A DNA stretch of 64,000 nucleotides from Arthrobacter sp. H35-D1 (GTDB lineage: Bacteria > Actinomycetota > Actinomycetes > Actinomycetales > Micrococcaceae): the NCBI RefSeq assembly GCF_030063185.1, contig NZ_JASISP010000016.1, forward strand, positions 23,149-87,148. Reading direction: 5' to 3'. Position 1 is the stretch's first letter, and every line of letters starts with the position of its first letter. This document shows positions 1 through 10,066 of the stretch, piece after piece. The translations under genes and the position numbers were made by a program. Under the pieces are notes generated by a model. The model saw only the letters and a list, made by a program, of their open reading frames with translations, was not told the origin of the DNA and made no database searches.

Positions 1-274
1 GTTGCTGGTAGCCCTGCTGTTGCTGTGGGTAGCCCGGCTGCTGGTAGCCCTGCTGTTGCTGGTAGCCCTGCTGAACGTTCTGCTGCTGGTAGTCCTGCGG
101 CGCACCGGGCTGCGAGTAGCTGGGTGCAGTCGTGTCGCTGGCGGCAGGCGGCTGCCAACTGGGAGCCTGCTGGCCCGCCTGGCTGGACTGTAAAGGCTGG
201 TCATAGCCTTCCGGCACTTCGGTGCGTTTTTCCGGCTGGGCCGGAGTCTGTTCGGGGTTGGTATTTTCACTCAC
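1..274 (-). CDS. Q/G/Y/P-rich protein, N-terminal part only
   Basis: The gene runs off the left edge, leaving 91 codons from a GTG start at 274. GGAG lies just upstream of that start. The first 60 residues are polar and rich in P, Q and S. From about residue 62 the protein becomes a repeat of QQGYQQ/QQPGYPQQ type, a low-complexity tail often seen on the cytoplasmic side of small actinobacterial membrane proteins (DUF4190, TM2 or DUF4870 types). The membrane domain that would decide the family lies outside the window, so no function is assigned. It is transcribed away from groL. Confidence 0.6.
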   Translation of the reverse strand, partial: MSENTNPEQTPAQPEKRTEVPEGYDQPLQSSQAGQQAPSWQPPAASDTTAPSYSQPGAPQDYQQQNVQQGYQQQQGYQQPGYPQQQQGYQQ

Positions 275-2323
<2,049 letters not shown>

Positions 2324-2373
2324 TCCCCACGCCCTCCCTAAGCCGAGCCGCTGACGCGTCTTGGCTTTGGGGC

Positions 2374-2438
2374 CCTCGGGCGCGTGGGCCCAAACGCCCT
2401 CCTCCTATTTGGGACCTCGGGCGCGTGGGCCCAAACGC
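2374..2438. repeat. 24-bp direct repeat downstream of groL
   Basis: The 24-base sequence at 2374-2397 recurs exactly at 2415-2438, 41 bases later. Each unit contains the palindromic core TGGGCCCA. It lies in the non-coding gap after groL, before the terminator hairpin. It may be a simple duplication or an mRNA 3'-end structure. Confidence 0.7.
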
Positions 2439-2463
2439 GCTCCGTCCGGAAGCTTGTGCGAGA

Positions 2464-2491
2464 GACGCTCCTGCCATTTGGCAGGGGCGTC
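2464..2491 (+). terminator. Rho-independent-like terminator of groL
   Basis: GACGCTCCTGCC (2464-2475) pairs with GGCAGGGGCGTC (2480-2491) around an ATTT loop. This gives a 12-bp stem with one weak position. No long T-tract follows, which is common in high-GC actinobacteria. Confidence 0.7.
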
Positions 2492-2547
2492 CTTCGCATT
2501 TAATGGGGCTGTCATTGAACGTCCGGGATAGATGAAAGTATTGGCTC

Positions 2548-3549
2548 ATGACAATTGTTGCAGCTGCCGATGGTTCGGCGTTGGGAAATCCCGGGCCTGC
2601 CGGCTGGGCGTGGTACGTGGACGAGAACTGCTGGCGTGCAGGCGGCTGGCCCCACGGCACCAATAACATGGGCGAACTCATGGCAGTCCTGGACCTTTTC
2701 AAGTCCACGGAGCATGTGCCGGAAGAACCGTTGCACATCCTGTGTGACAGCCAGTACGTCATCAACTGCATTACGAAGTGGATGCCCGGCTGGAAGCGCA
2801 AGGGCTGGCGCAAGGCCGACGGAAAGCCGGTGCTGAATCTTGAACTGCTCAAGGACATCGACGCAGCCATTCTGGGCAGAAAGTACACGTTCGAATGGGT
2901 CAAGGGCCATGCTGGCCACGACCTCAACGAAGCCGCCGACGACCGCGCCCGCGACGCCGCCACCGCCTATCAAGCCAAACGCACGCCCAACGCTGGTCCG
3001 GGCTTCCCGGGCGCGGGTTCGCCCACAGCCGAGCCCGCAGCGGAGTCCGGAGCGGAATCCGATCCTGTGGCCACCGTGGAGCCACCGGCGGCTCCCATGC
3101 AGCAAGCACCTGCGGCTCCCATGCAGCAAGCGCCGGCGGATGAGGTGCAGCCGGATCTGTTTTCCATGCTCGAGGACGACCTTGACCCTTCATTCCCCGC
3201 CGGCCGTGACGCGTCACTGGAGGCAGTAGTGCAGCTCGAACGCGAACTTCTTGACCCGGCCGTGCGGGCCGATCCGCTGCGGGCGTCCGAGCTGCTGCAC
3301 CCCGACTTTGAAGAAATCGGTGCCTCCGGCCGACGCTTGTCCCGGCAGGAGGCCCTGGCCATGTTCAGCGACGAGACGGCTGGGCACACTAGCCTTGAGG
3401 TGCTCACACTGAACCGGCTCGACGACTCCACGGCCCTGTTGACGTACCGCAGCGATGCCCCGGACGGCAGCGCATTGCGCAGCTCAATCTGGCAGTTCGC
3501 CAGCGGCCGGTGGCAGGTGCGTTTCCACCAGGGCACCTCCGAAGCGTAA
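2548..3549 (+). CDS. RNase HI domain fused to a DUF4440/NTF2-like domain
   Basis: This 333-residue protein has two domains. Residues 1-145 are a type 1 ribonuclease H, which would cleave the RNA strand of RNA-DNA hybrids. Catalytic carboxylates are recognisable at D8 (AADGS), E43 (NNMGEL), D67 (LCDSQY) and D131 (NEAADD), with H121/H124 in the GHAGH motif. A linker rich in P, A and E (about 146-210) contains a doubled APMQQAPA repeat. Residues 215-333 look like a DUF4440/SnoaL-type NTF2-like fold. Classical RNase HI is about 155 residues, so the C-terminal domain is an added fusion of unknown ligand. The ATG has only a weak ribosome site. The gene is convergent with the WXG100 gene. Confidence 0.85.
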   Translation: MTIVAAADGSALGNPGPAGWAWYVDENCWRAGGWPHGTNNMGELMAVLDLFKSTEHVPEEPLHILCDSQYVINCITKWMPGWKRKGWRKADGKPVLNLELLKDIDAAILGRKYTFEWVKGHAGHDLNEAADDRARDAATAYQAKRTPNAGPGFPGAGSPTAEPAAESGAESDPVATVEPPAAPMQQAPAAPMQQAPADEVQPDLFSMLEDDLDPSFPAGRDASLEAVVQLERELLDPAVRADPLRASELLHPDFEEIGASGRRLSRQEALAMFSDETAGHTSLEVLTLNRLDDSTALLTYRSDAPDGSALRSSIWQFASGRWQVRFHQGTSEA

Positions 3550-3563
3550 GGCCGCGGGGCCTT
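3548..3563. terminator. Short shared terminator hairpin
   Basis: AAGGCC-GCGG-GGCCTT forms a 6-bp stem that overlaps the stop codons of two convergent genes (rnhA-like on +, WXG100 on -). It may act in both directions. Confidence 0.45.
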
Positions 3564-3856
3564 TAGCGTGCCGTGAACATTCTCGTGTTGGCTTCTTCGG
3601 CCTGCGCGTATTGTGTCGCGGCCGTGGACAGGGCGCCGTTGATGCTCTCAAGGGACGCCTCAACTTTCAGTTCCGTGGCGTGCCATTCCTGCAGCAGCGA
3701 CTGAAAATTGGTGGCGGCCGCGCCCGTCCACGTGGACTGCAGGTCCATGAGGTTGCGCTTCATGGCGTCCACCTCCATGCGGATTCGGTCGACCGAGCCT
3801 CTGACGGCCGTGCTTTTGAGTGCAAGGTCGTCGCTGTTGACGTTGAACTGTGCCAT
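3563..3856 (-). CDS. WXG100 family (ESAT-6-like) protein
   Basis: This 97-residue protein has the size and layout of WXG100 proteins: two helices joined by a WTG turn (W43-T44-G45). The helical segments are rich in charged and small residues. Such proteins are normally substrates of type VII (ESX) secretion as antiparallel dimers. The start chosen is ATG 3856, giving the usual length of about 100 residues; an upstream ATG would add 33 residues with no family resemblance. No EccC ATPase, partner WXG100 gene or LXG toxin is next to it, so this is an isolated copy whose secretion machinery must be elsewhere. Confidence 0.85.
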   Translation of the reverse strand: MAQFNVNSDDLALKSTAVRGSVDRIRMEVDAMKRNLMDLQSTWTGAAATNFQSLLQEWHATELKVEASLESINGALSTAATQYAQAEEANTRMFTAR

Positions 3857-3966
3857 GGGAAGGGTCCTGTCCGGGAGGTTGAAACTTCGGTGTGTGCCGC
3901 TGACAGTTTCCAGCCTAGGAGCCGTTCCATGAAGCCAACAGCCACCCGGAGGCAACAGTGGGCAAG

Positions 3967-5487
3967 CTAGGCTGCAGCCTCTCCTGTGGAGGAGTCCTCG
4001 CCATCGTCGGCGGTACCGTCGGGCTCCGGCTCCTGGTGTGGAAGTTCGATGGCCATGGTTGCGCCGCCGCCGGGAGTCTGCTCCAGCCGCACTGTTCCTT
4101 CATGTGAAGCCACAATCGCCGAGACAATGGCCAGGCCAAGTCCGCTGCCTCCGGTGTTTCTGTCGCGAGAGGAATCGGCACGGTAGAAGCGCTCAAACAC
4201 GCGCGGGGCCTCCTCTTCGGAGATGCCCGGGCCATGGTCGCGGATCTTGATGACGGAGAATTTCTGTGTGCCCTCCGAGCGGGTGCCGACCACAATTTCA
4301 ATGGGGGAACCCTCCGGTGTGTGGCGCAGTGCATTGCCCATGAGGTTGGCCACCACCTGCCGCAACTTTGCTTCGTCGCCAACCGTGGGTGCGGGCGTGC
4401 CCGGGCCACCCTCGCGTCCGACGACGACAAAGGTCCGCTCCGGTGCCGATGCCCGTGCATCCAGGACGGCATCGTGGCCGATGATCAGCAGGTCAACCAG
4501 TTTGAGCTGCAGCTGACGCTGCTCGTCGATCCGGGCCAGCATGAGCAGGTCCTCCACAAGCTCGCCCATGCGCTTGGCTTCGCTTTCAATCCTGCCCATC
4601 GCCGTGCCCACGTCCTCGGGTTTTTGCAAGGCGCCGTGTCGATAAAGCTCCGAGAAGCCTCGAATGGTCACAAGCGGGGTGCGCAGTTCATGGGACGCGT
4701 CGGCCACAAAGCGCCGCATGCGCTTCTCCGACGCCGTCCGGGCAGCAAAGGCATGCTCAATGTGGGCCAGCATGGTGTTCAGGGAGCCTGACAAGCGCCC
4801 CACCTCGGTGGCGGGGTTTTCAATGTCGACGCGTCGAGACAGGTCGCCGGCGGCAATCGCGGCTGCCGTCTTTTCCACCCGGCTCAAGGGCCTGAACGAG
4901 CGGGTGACCGTCCAGTACGCGATCATGGTCCCCAGGGTGATGGTGAGGATGGCGACGCCGGCAATGACCGCGGCCAGGCGTTGCATGGTGACGTTAAGAT
5001 TTTCGTAGGGCAGCCCCACCACCACGTAGCCCACATATTCCGGACGGCTTTGGGTCAAGTCCGCCGGGCCGAAGTTGAACTTTTGCGGCGCGATGACGGT
5101 GACCCGCCAAGGCGCTCCGCCATCGGTGCTGGGTACCTTGAACTTCTTGCCGTTCAGTGCCTGCGCCTGCTCCATGGTGAAGGCGGGATAGACGGGCTTG
5201 TCCTTGCCTGAACGGTTTTGGTCCGCCAAACTGCCGTCGCCAAAATGGAAACCCACATAGTAGTCAAAGGCGAAGGGTGTTTGGCCGGTGTTTTGCGAAT
5301 CCACTGTGCCCACCACAACGATGGACTGCTGGAAGGTGGACAGCTGCGTGTCCATCTGGTCTTCCAGGAAGGAATGCAGCAAGAGGAAAGTTGTGGATCC
5401 CAGCGCCAGCAACGACAGGCTCAGCAAGGCGCTGATGATGGCCACCAACTGTGAGCGCAGGGAGGCGTTTTTCCACAACTTAAGCAA
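3967..5487 (-). CDS. Two-component sensor histidine kinase
   Basis: This 506-residue membrane kinase has a first transmembrane segment at about residues 12-38, an extracellular sensor region to about 170, a second transmembrane segment at about 172-195, and a HAMP linker at about 196-248. The HisKA helix carries the phospho-acceptor H266 in SHELRTP, and the HATPase domain shows N-box NLMGNALRHTPEG and the G-rich ATP lid. The C-terminus is acidic and disordered. It would autophosphorylate and pass phosphate to the response regulator encoded 5 bases upstream in the same operon. The architecture matches the MprB/TrcS/PhoR branch of actinobacterial kinases. The signal is unknown. Confidence 0.93.
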   Translation of the reverse strand: MLKLWKNASLRSQLVAIISALLSLSLLALGSTTFLLLHSFLEDQMDTQLSTFQQSIVVVGTVDSQNTGQTPFAFDYYVGFHFGDGSLADQNRSGKDKPVYPAFTMEQAQALNGKKFKVPSTDGGAPWRVTVIAPQKFNFGPADLTQSRPEYVGYVVVGLPYENLNVTMQRLAAVIAGVAILTITLGTMIAYWTVTRSFRPLSRVEKTAAAIAAGDLSRRVDIENPATEVGRLSGSLNTMLAHIEHAFAARTASEKRMRRFVADASHELRTPLVTIRGFSELYRHGALQKPEDVGTAMGRIESEAKRMGELVEDLLMLARIDEQRQLQLKLVDLLIIGHDAVLDARASAPERTFVVVGREGGPGTPAPTVGDEAKLRQVVANLMGNALRHTPEGSPIEIVVGTRSEGTQKFSVIKIRDHGPGISEEEAPRVFERFYRADSSRDRNTGGSGLGLAIVSAIVASHEGTVRLEQTPGGGATMAIELPHQEPEPDGTADDGEDSSTGEAAA

Positions 5488-5492
5488 GGCGA

Positions 5493-6206
5493 TTAGCGCT
5501 TGTCGGCCGTTCGCAGCACGTAGCCCACGCCGCGCTTGGTCTGGATGAGGGCAGGCAGCGAGGCGTCAATGTCGACCTTGCGGCGCAGGTAGGAGATGTA
5601 GGACTCCACGATGGAGGCATCGCCGTTGAAGTCGTATTCCCACACATGGTCAAGGATCTGGGCCTTGGACAGCACGCGGTTGGGATTCAACATCAGGTAG
5701 CGCAGGAGCTTGAATTCAGTGGGGGAGAGTTCCACCGTCTTGCCCGCGCGGCGCACTTCATGGGCGTCGTCGTCGAGCTCCAAGTCGGCAACGCGCAACA
5801 CGGCGTCGTCGTCTTCCATGGGTTGGGTGCGGCGCAGCACGGCACGTATGCGGGCTACGACCTCGTCCAGGCTGAACGGTTTGGTGACGTAGTCGTCGCC
5901 GCCCACTGTCAGTCCCGTGACTTTGTCCTCGGTGTCGTCGCGGGCGGTCAGGAACAGCACGGGGAAGTGCCGTCCGGCCGCGCGCAGGCGGCGGGTGACG
6001 GTAAATCCGTCCATGTCCGGGAGCATGACGTCCAAGACTGCCAAGTCGGGGTTGTGCTCCTCGGCTGCGGCCAGGGCCTCGCGGCCGTTGGCTGCTGCAA
6101 CCACCTCAAACCCGGCGAAACGCAGGGAGGTGGAAAGGAGCTCGCGAATATTGGGCTCGTCGTCAACAACGAGCAGCTTTGCTTCAGGTCCTGTCTTCTT
6201 CACCAT
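5493..6206 (-). CDS. OmpR/PhoP-family response regulator
   Basis: This 237-residue DNA-binding regulator has a receiver domain in residues 8-125, with acidic pocket D15/D16, phospho-acceptor D59 in LAVLDVMLPD and the conserved K in VTKPFS. A winged-helix Trans_reg_C domain fills the C-terminal 100 residues, ending with the typical TKRGVGYVLR wing. ATG 6206 is chosen because GGAG lies 6 bases upstream; a GTG one codon earlier is possible. It is the first gene of the operon with the kinase at 3967-5487. The close resemblance to TrcR/PhoP-type regulators does not fix its regulon. Confidence 0.94.
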   Translation of the reverse strand: MVKKTGPEAKLLVVDDEPNIRELLSTSLRFAGFEVVAAANGREALAAAEEHNPDLAVLDVMLPDMDGFTVTRRLRAAGRHFPVLFLTARDDTEDKVTGLTVGGDDYVTKPFSLDEVVARIRAVLRRTQPMEDDDAVLRVADLELDDDAHEVRRAGKTVELSPTEFKLLRYLMLNPNRVLSKAQILDHVWEYDFNGDASIVESYISYLRRKVDIDASLPALIQTKRGVGYVLRTADKR

Positions 6207-6290
6207 CACAGTCTCCGACCATTGGCTGGGAATATGCTGAATATTCCTTGGATAAGTACTGTCAGCTTACGCCCAGTCAGCTCCCAGCTG

Positions 6291-7685
6291 CTAGTACGGG
6301 ACGCGAAATATTTCCTGCTGGACGTCCGGACCGGCGGATTCGGGCAGCACCAGCTTCTTCAAGAATCCCGTGTCGCCATTCGCCAGTGCCCAGCGCAGGA
6401 GTTCCGCACGCATCCCCTCCAACTCGGGGGCGTACCGGGCTTCCACAGCCAGATTCCGCTGCTCGCCCGGGTCGGCGGCAAGATCGTGCAGCTGTTCGCG
6501 GTGCCTTCCCCAGGAATACACCGTGTATTTCCATTGCCCCGCGATGATGGCACGGCCCGCCGTTCCTGTACCCGGCATGGCGGCGGCGTCGGCAAACACC
6601 GTCTCCACCACGACCGGCTCTTCCGACGGATTCAGCACGGACCCCGCAGCCAAGCCTTCCGGGGCCGGAATCCCGGCTAGTTCGCACAGGGTCGGCAACA
6701 GTCCCAGCACGGCGGGCACGGGTCGCTCCTCCACTTCCGCAGCCTGCCCCGGCACGTGGACAAGGAATGGCACGCGGATGCACTCCTGGTACAGGGCGGT
6801 CTTTTGGTTCCATGCGTGGGAGGCGTCGCCGTCGCCGTGGTCGCTGACAAGTACGACGGCGGTGCTCTCCAAATCGATCTCGTCCAGCAACTGGCCCATG
6901 CGCTTGTCGACGCGTTCCACGAGTGCGGAGTACGTGTGCCGGTAGTGGCGCCAGTCCTCCGGGGTATAGGAATTGCTGCCGTAGACCCTCGCCGCGAAGG
7001 CGCGCTCTGCGCCCAAGGCGTCGGGGGCAAAGGGTGCCGCCGTGAAGTTCGCTGGCAGGGGAGGGGTGTCTGCGAGGTCCGCGGCCGGCACCTTGCCGTA
7101 GGGCATGGCCTGGCCCCGGGCGTATTCACAAATGGTGTGGGGGTCGTCGAAGGAGGCGACCAGGAAGAAGGGGCGTTCGCCGTCGTTCCCGGCGCTGCCA
7201 GCGGGCCCGGTGCTGGTTGCCTTCGCGGTGCTGCCCACGTGACTGGCACGGTTCGCAAGCCACTGGTGGCACGCTTGCACCAATCCTTCGTCGCCGAAGG
7301 GATGGATCGCGGAGAAGCCGTCCGCGTCGGTGGCACTGGCCCGCAGGGCATGCCATTTGCCCGCATAGGCACAGTCGTAACCGGCGGCGCTGAACCAGTG
7401 TCCCAGCGATTCCGGGCCGTGACCGGGTTCTACGGCGGGAAAGGCGCCGGAGCTGGCGCCAAGACCTGCGTTGGACATGATGCCGAGCTGGTGTGGATAT
7501 TTTCCCGTCACCATTGAGCTGCGGGCGGGCACACACAGTGGGAACGGCGTGTAGGCCTGGCTGAAATACGTGGAAGCCGCAACGAGGCGGTCAAGATTTG
7601 GCGTGTTGAAGTGGGCGTCGGTGGCCCGGCTGCGCTGCAGTGCGTGGGCGGCAAACTGATCTGCCATGACCAAGAGAATGTTCAT
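6291..7685 (-). CDS. Formylglycine-dependent sulfatase
   Basis: This 464-residue sulfatase hydrolyses sulfate esters from carbohydrates. The N-terminal metal site (MADQ, residues 7-10) and the formylglycine signature C51-V-P-A-R55 followed by SSMVTG are intact. The cysteine must be oxidised by a formylglycine-generating enzyme not present here. The later VLVSDHGD motif supplies further metal ligands. There is no signal peptide, so it probably acts in the cytoplasm on imported oligosaccharides. It is the last gene of the operon from 12339 down to 6291, with a 10-base gap to the preceding sulfatase. Substrate position (2-O, 4-O, 6-O) cannot be told from the sequence; chondroitin fragments are inferred from context. 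Confidence 0.93.
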   Translation of the reverse strand: MNILLVMADQFAAHALQRSRATDAHFNTPNLDRLVAASTYFSQAYTPFPLCVPARSSMVTGKYPHQLGIMSNAGLGASSGAFPAVEPGHGPESLGHWFSAAGYDCAYAGKWHALRASATDADGFSAIHPFGDEGLVQACHQWLANRASHVGSTAKATSTGPAGSAGNDGERPFFLVASFDDPHTICEYARGQAMPYGKVPAADLADTPPLPANFTAAPFAPDALGAERAFAARVYGSNSYTPEDWRHYRHTYSALVERVDKRMGQLLDEIDLESTAVVLVSDHGDGDASHAWNQKTALYQECIRVPFLVHVPGQAAEVEERPVPAVLGLLPTLCELAGIPAPEGLAAGSVLNPSEEPVVVETVFADAAAMPGTGTAGRAIIAGQWKYTVYSWGRHREQLHDLAADPGEQRNLAVEARYAPELEGMRAELLRWALANGDTGFLKKLVLPESAGPDVQQEIFRVPY

Positions 7686-7695
7686 GGTGTCTCCT

Positions 7696-9126
7696 TCATG
7701 CTGGCCCAGCCAATTCCTTCAGGGCATCTGCCCCGGTCCACTGTTGTCCGGCGGCGGCAAGTGCGGTTTCCAACGTTTTGGCGTGCTCGCGCACCAGCGC
7801 CGGATCCGTGATGTTGTGCAGTTCATAGGGATCCGCCACCAGGTCGTAAAGCTCGGTTGTCAGGCCGCCTGCAGGCTGGAATCGGGCGATGAACTTCGTG
7901 CTGCGTGATCTGATGCCGCGGATGTCCACATCGTCCGCATCGCGTGGGTAGTAAAAGTACAAGGCCGACTCCCCGGCTCCTGTGGGGGTGCCGGGCTCTC
8001 CCCGAAGCAAAGGCGCCAGGTCACGGCCCTGCATCTGGGCCGGAATGCCGGCCGAGAAGCCGAGCAACCCCAAAAGGGTTGGGGCGATGTCCACACTGGA
8101 GAGCACGGTGGTGGCAGCGGCTTCAGTGGACAATGCTCCCGGGCCGCGCATCACAAAGGGGATGCGCATGGACTCTTCGTAGGGCACATTTTTGTAGAGC
8201 AGCCCGTGGCTGCCCATCTGTTGCCCATGGTCGGAGGTGAAAATGACAAGGGTGTCCTCGGCCAGGCCGAGATCGTCGAGCGCGGCCAGTAGCCGCCCCA
8301 CTTGGGCGTCGATGGCGTTGACGGCGGCGTAGTACAGCGGGGCGATGGCGGCAGCGTCCCGGCCCGTGTCAGAATCCACGTCCACGTTGGGCCGGTTGAG
8401 CAGCTCGGCGGGGGACAACCCGGCATAGCTGGTGTCATACCCCTCCGGGAGTTGGTCGAAGGGCTGGTGCGGCGGGTTCCAGGAAACCGCCAGAGCAAAC
8501 GGCGCACCACCGGAAGTTGCGCCGGAACCGCCGGAGGCTGCGCCGGCAGCCCGGCGGAGGAAGTCCAGGGCCACGTCCGTTTCATGCGCGGCTGACCAAC
8601 CTTGAACGTCCACCCGTTCATGCCGTTCGGCGTTCCCGGTCCAATAATGGGGGGAGAGGTGCTCATCGGAGCACCCGTAGGAATACCAAAAATCAAAGCC
8701 GTGGCGCCGGTCAAGGGGGGAGTAGGCATCCCAGTAGCGCCTGTCTTCCAAGGGTCCGGTGCCGTAGATCGCATCCGCCGGAACAGGTGCCTCGAGGTGC
8801 CACTTGCCAATGTAGCCGGTTCTGTATCCTACGTCCCTCAACACGGCAGCCCATGACGGGGCGTCGTGGTGCAGCCCAACACCCCAGGCGGCGGTTTCTG
8901 AGTTCACGTTGTGGGTGACTCCATTGGAGACAGGGTACTGCCCGCTCATCATCATGGCCCTGTGCGGGCTGCACACGGGATAGTTACTGACAGCGTTGGC
9001 CAAGGACACGCCGTCGGACGCCAGGGCATCCAAAAAGGGGGTGGAAACGGCATCGCCGCCCGGCTCCAGGCACATGGCCCGGAACTGGTCGGCGACGACA
9101 AACAACAAATTGGGATTGGTCCGCAT
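7696..9126 (-). CDS. Formylglycine-dependent sulfatase
   Basis: This 476-residue sulfatase has the VVADQ metal-binding start, the signature C52-S-P-H-R56 and an IFTSDHGQQMGSHGL block. It lacks a signal peptide and so probably desulfates imported sugars inside the cell. It is clearly a different subfamily from the sulfatase downstream: the residue after the first Pro is His, the spacing differs, and the C-terminal half is distinct. This suggests the pair removes sulfates from different positions. It starts 7 bases after the stop of the permease gene, in the same operon. Confidence 0.93.
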   Translation of the reverse strand: MRTNPNLLFVVADQFRAMCLEPGGDAVSTPFLDALASDGVSLANAVSNYPVCSPHRAMMMSGQYPVSNGVTHNVNSETAAWGVGLHHDAPSWAAVLRDVGYRTGYIGKWHLEAPVPADAIYGTGPLEDRRYWDAYSPLDRRHGFDFWYSYGCSDEHLSPHYWTGNAERHERVDVQGWSAAHETDVALDFLRRAAGAASGGSGATSGGAPFALAVSWNPPHQPFDQLPEGYDTSYAGLSPAELLNRPNVDVDSDTGRDAAAIAPLYYAAVNAIDAQVGRLLAALDDLGLAEDTLVIFTSDHGQQMGSHGLLYKNVPYEESMRIPFVMRGPGALSTEAAATTVLSSVDIAPTLLGLLGFSAGIPAQMQGRDLAPLLRGEPGTPTGAGESALYFYYPRDADDVDIRGIRSRSTKFIARFQPAGGLTTELYDLVADPYELHNITDPALVREHAKTLETALAAAGQQWTGADALKELAGPA

Positions 9127-9133
9127 GGGTGCT

Positions 9134-10057
9134 CTACTTGCCCATTCCCAAGGTCAGGCCCTCCGTGAGTCGGCGCCCGAGCCAAATGTAGATGACCAGC
9201 ATGGGCAGGATCACGATGCATAGGCCGGCGAACAGTCCGCCCCAGTCGGCACCGGAGTAGGTCTGCTGCTGCACGAAGGAGATCAAGGCTACCGGCAGTG
9301 TGTACTTTTCGGTGCTCTGGAGCAGGGTCAGCGCCAGCAGGGTTTCATTCCAGCTCCCAACCACCAGCAGCACAAAGGCGGTGAGGATGCCGCCTTTGGC
9401 CAGGGGCAGTGTGACCTGGATAAAGGTGCGCAGGGCGGATGCGCCGTCGAGTGCAGCCGCTTCCTCCATTTCAAGAGGGAGACTGCGGAAGAAGGCCGTC
9501 AACAGGAAAACGGTGAACGGCAGCGACAAACCGATGTAGACCAAGTTCAAGCCAATCAAACTGTTGGTCAGGTGCACCTTGTCCAGCATGACAAAGAGCG
9601 GGATCAAGATGACCTGGGCTGGGATGCCCAGTCCAAGAATGAAGTACAGGCTCAGACCATCGGTGAGTCGGTTCTCCACCCGGCTGAGGTAGTAGGCGGC
9701 AGGTGCGGCAACGGCGACGCACACGAACGAGGACACTGCCGTGGTCAGAACACTGTTAACCGTGGCCAAGGCGAAACCGCTGACGTTCCAGGCCGTGGCG
9801 AAGTTGTCGAAGTTGAACGACGTTGGCAAGCCCCATGGGCTTTCCAAGATTGCATGGGTGTCGCGGAAGGCCTGCAGCACCGTCCAGACGAGCATGGCGA
9901 TGAATAGCACCACCACCGCCCACAGAATAAAGACTCCGATGCTGCGGACCCAGTTGTGATCGGCCTGCAGGGCGGGACTGACGCCGCCACGGTTTCTTTT
10001 GCGACGGACCGGCGGTGGAGCAGCTTTCTTGGACGGGGAAGGGATAAGGGTTGTCAT
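9134..10057 (-). CDS. Carbohydrate ABC transporter permease (MalG/UgpE type)
   Basis: This 307-residue inner-membrane permease belongs to the carbohydrate uptake CUT1 class. A positively charged cytoplasmic N-terminus (to about residue 32) is followed by six predicted transmembrane segments. The EAAALDGAS loop is the EAA motif that contacts the ATPase. It pairs with the permease encoded at 10067-11032, separated by 9 bases, and with the lipoprotein at 11032-12339. No ATP-binding subunit is encoded in the locus, which is common for actinobacterial CUT1 importers that share an MsiK-like ATPase. The cargo is inferred to be glycosaminoglycan oligosaccharides. Confidence 0.93.
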   Translation of the reverse strand: MTTLIPSPSKKAAPPPVRRKRNRGGVSPALQADHNWVRSIGVFILWAVVVLFIAMLVWTVLQAFRDTHAILESPWGLPTSFNFDNFATAWNVSGFALATVNSVLTTAVSSFVCVAVAAPAAYYLSRVENRLTDGLSLYFILGLGIPAQVILIPLFVMLDKVHLTNSLIGLNLVYIGLSLPFTVFLLTAFFRSLPLEMEEAAALDGASALRTFIQVTLPLAKGGILTAFVLLVVGSWNETLLALTLLQSTEKYTLPVALISFVQQQTYSGADWGGLFAGLCIVILPMLVIYIWLGRRLTEGLTLGMGK

Positions 10058-10066
10058 GAGGATTCC

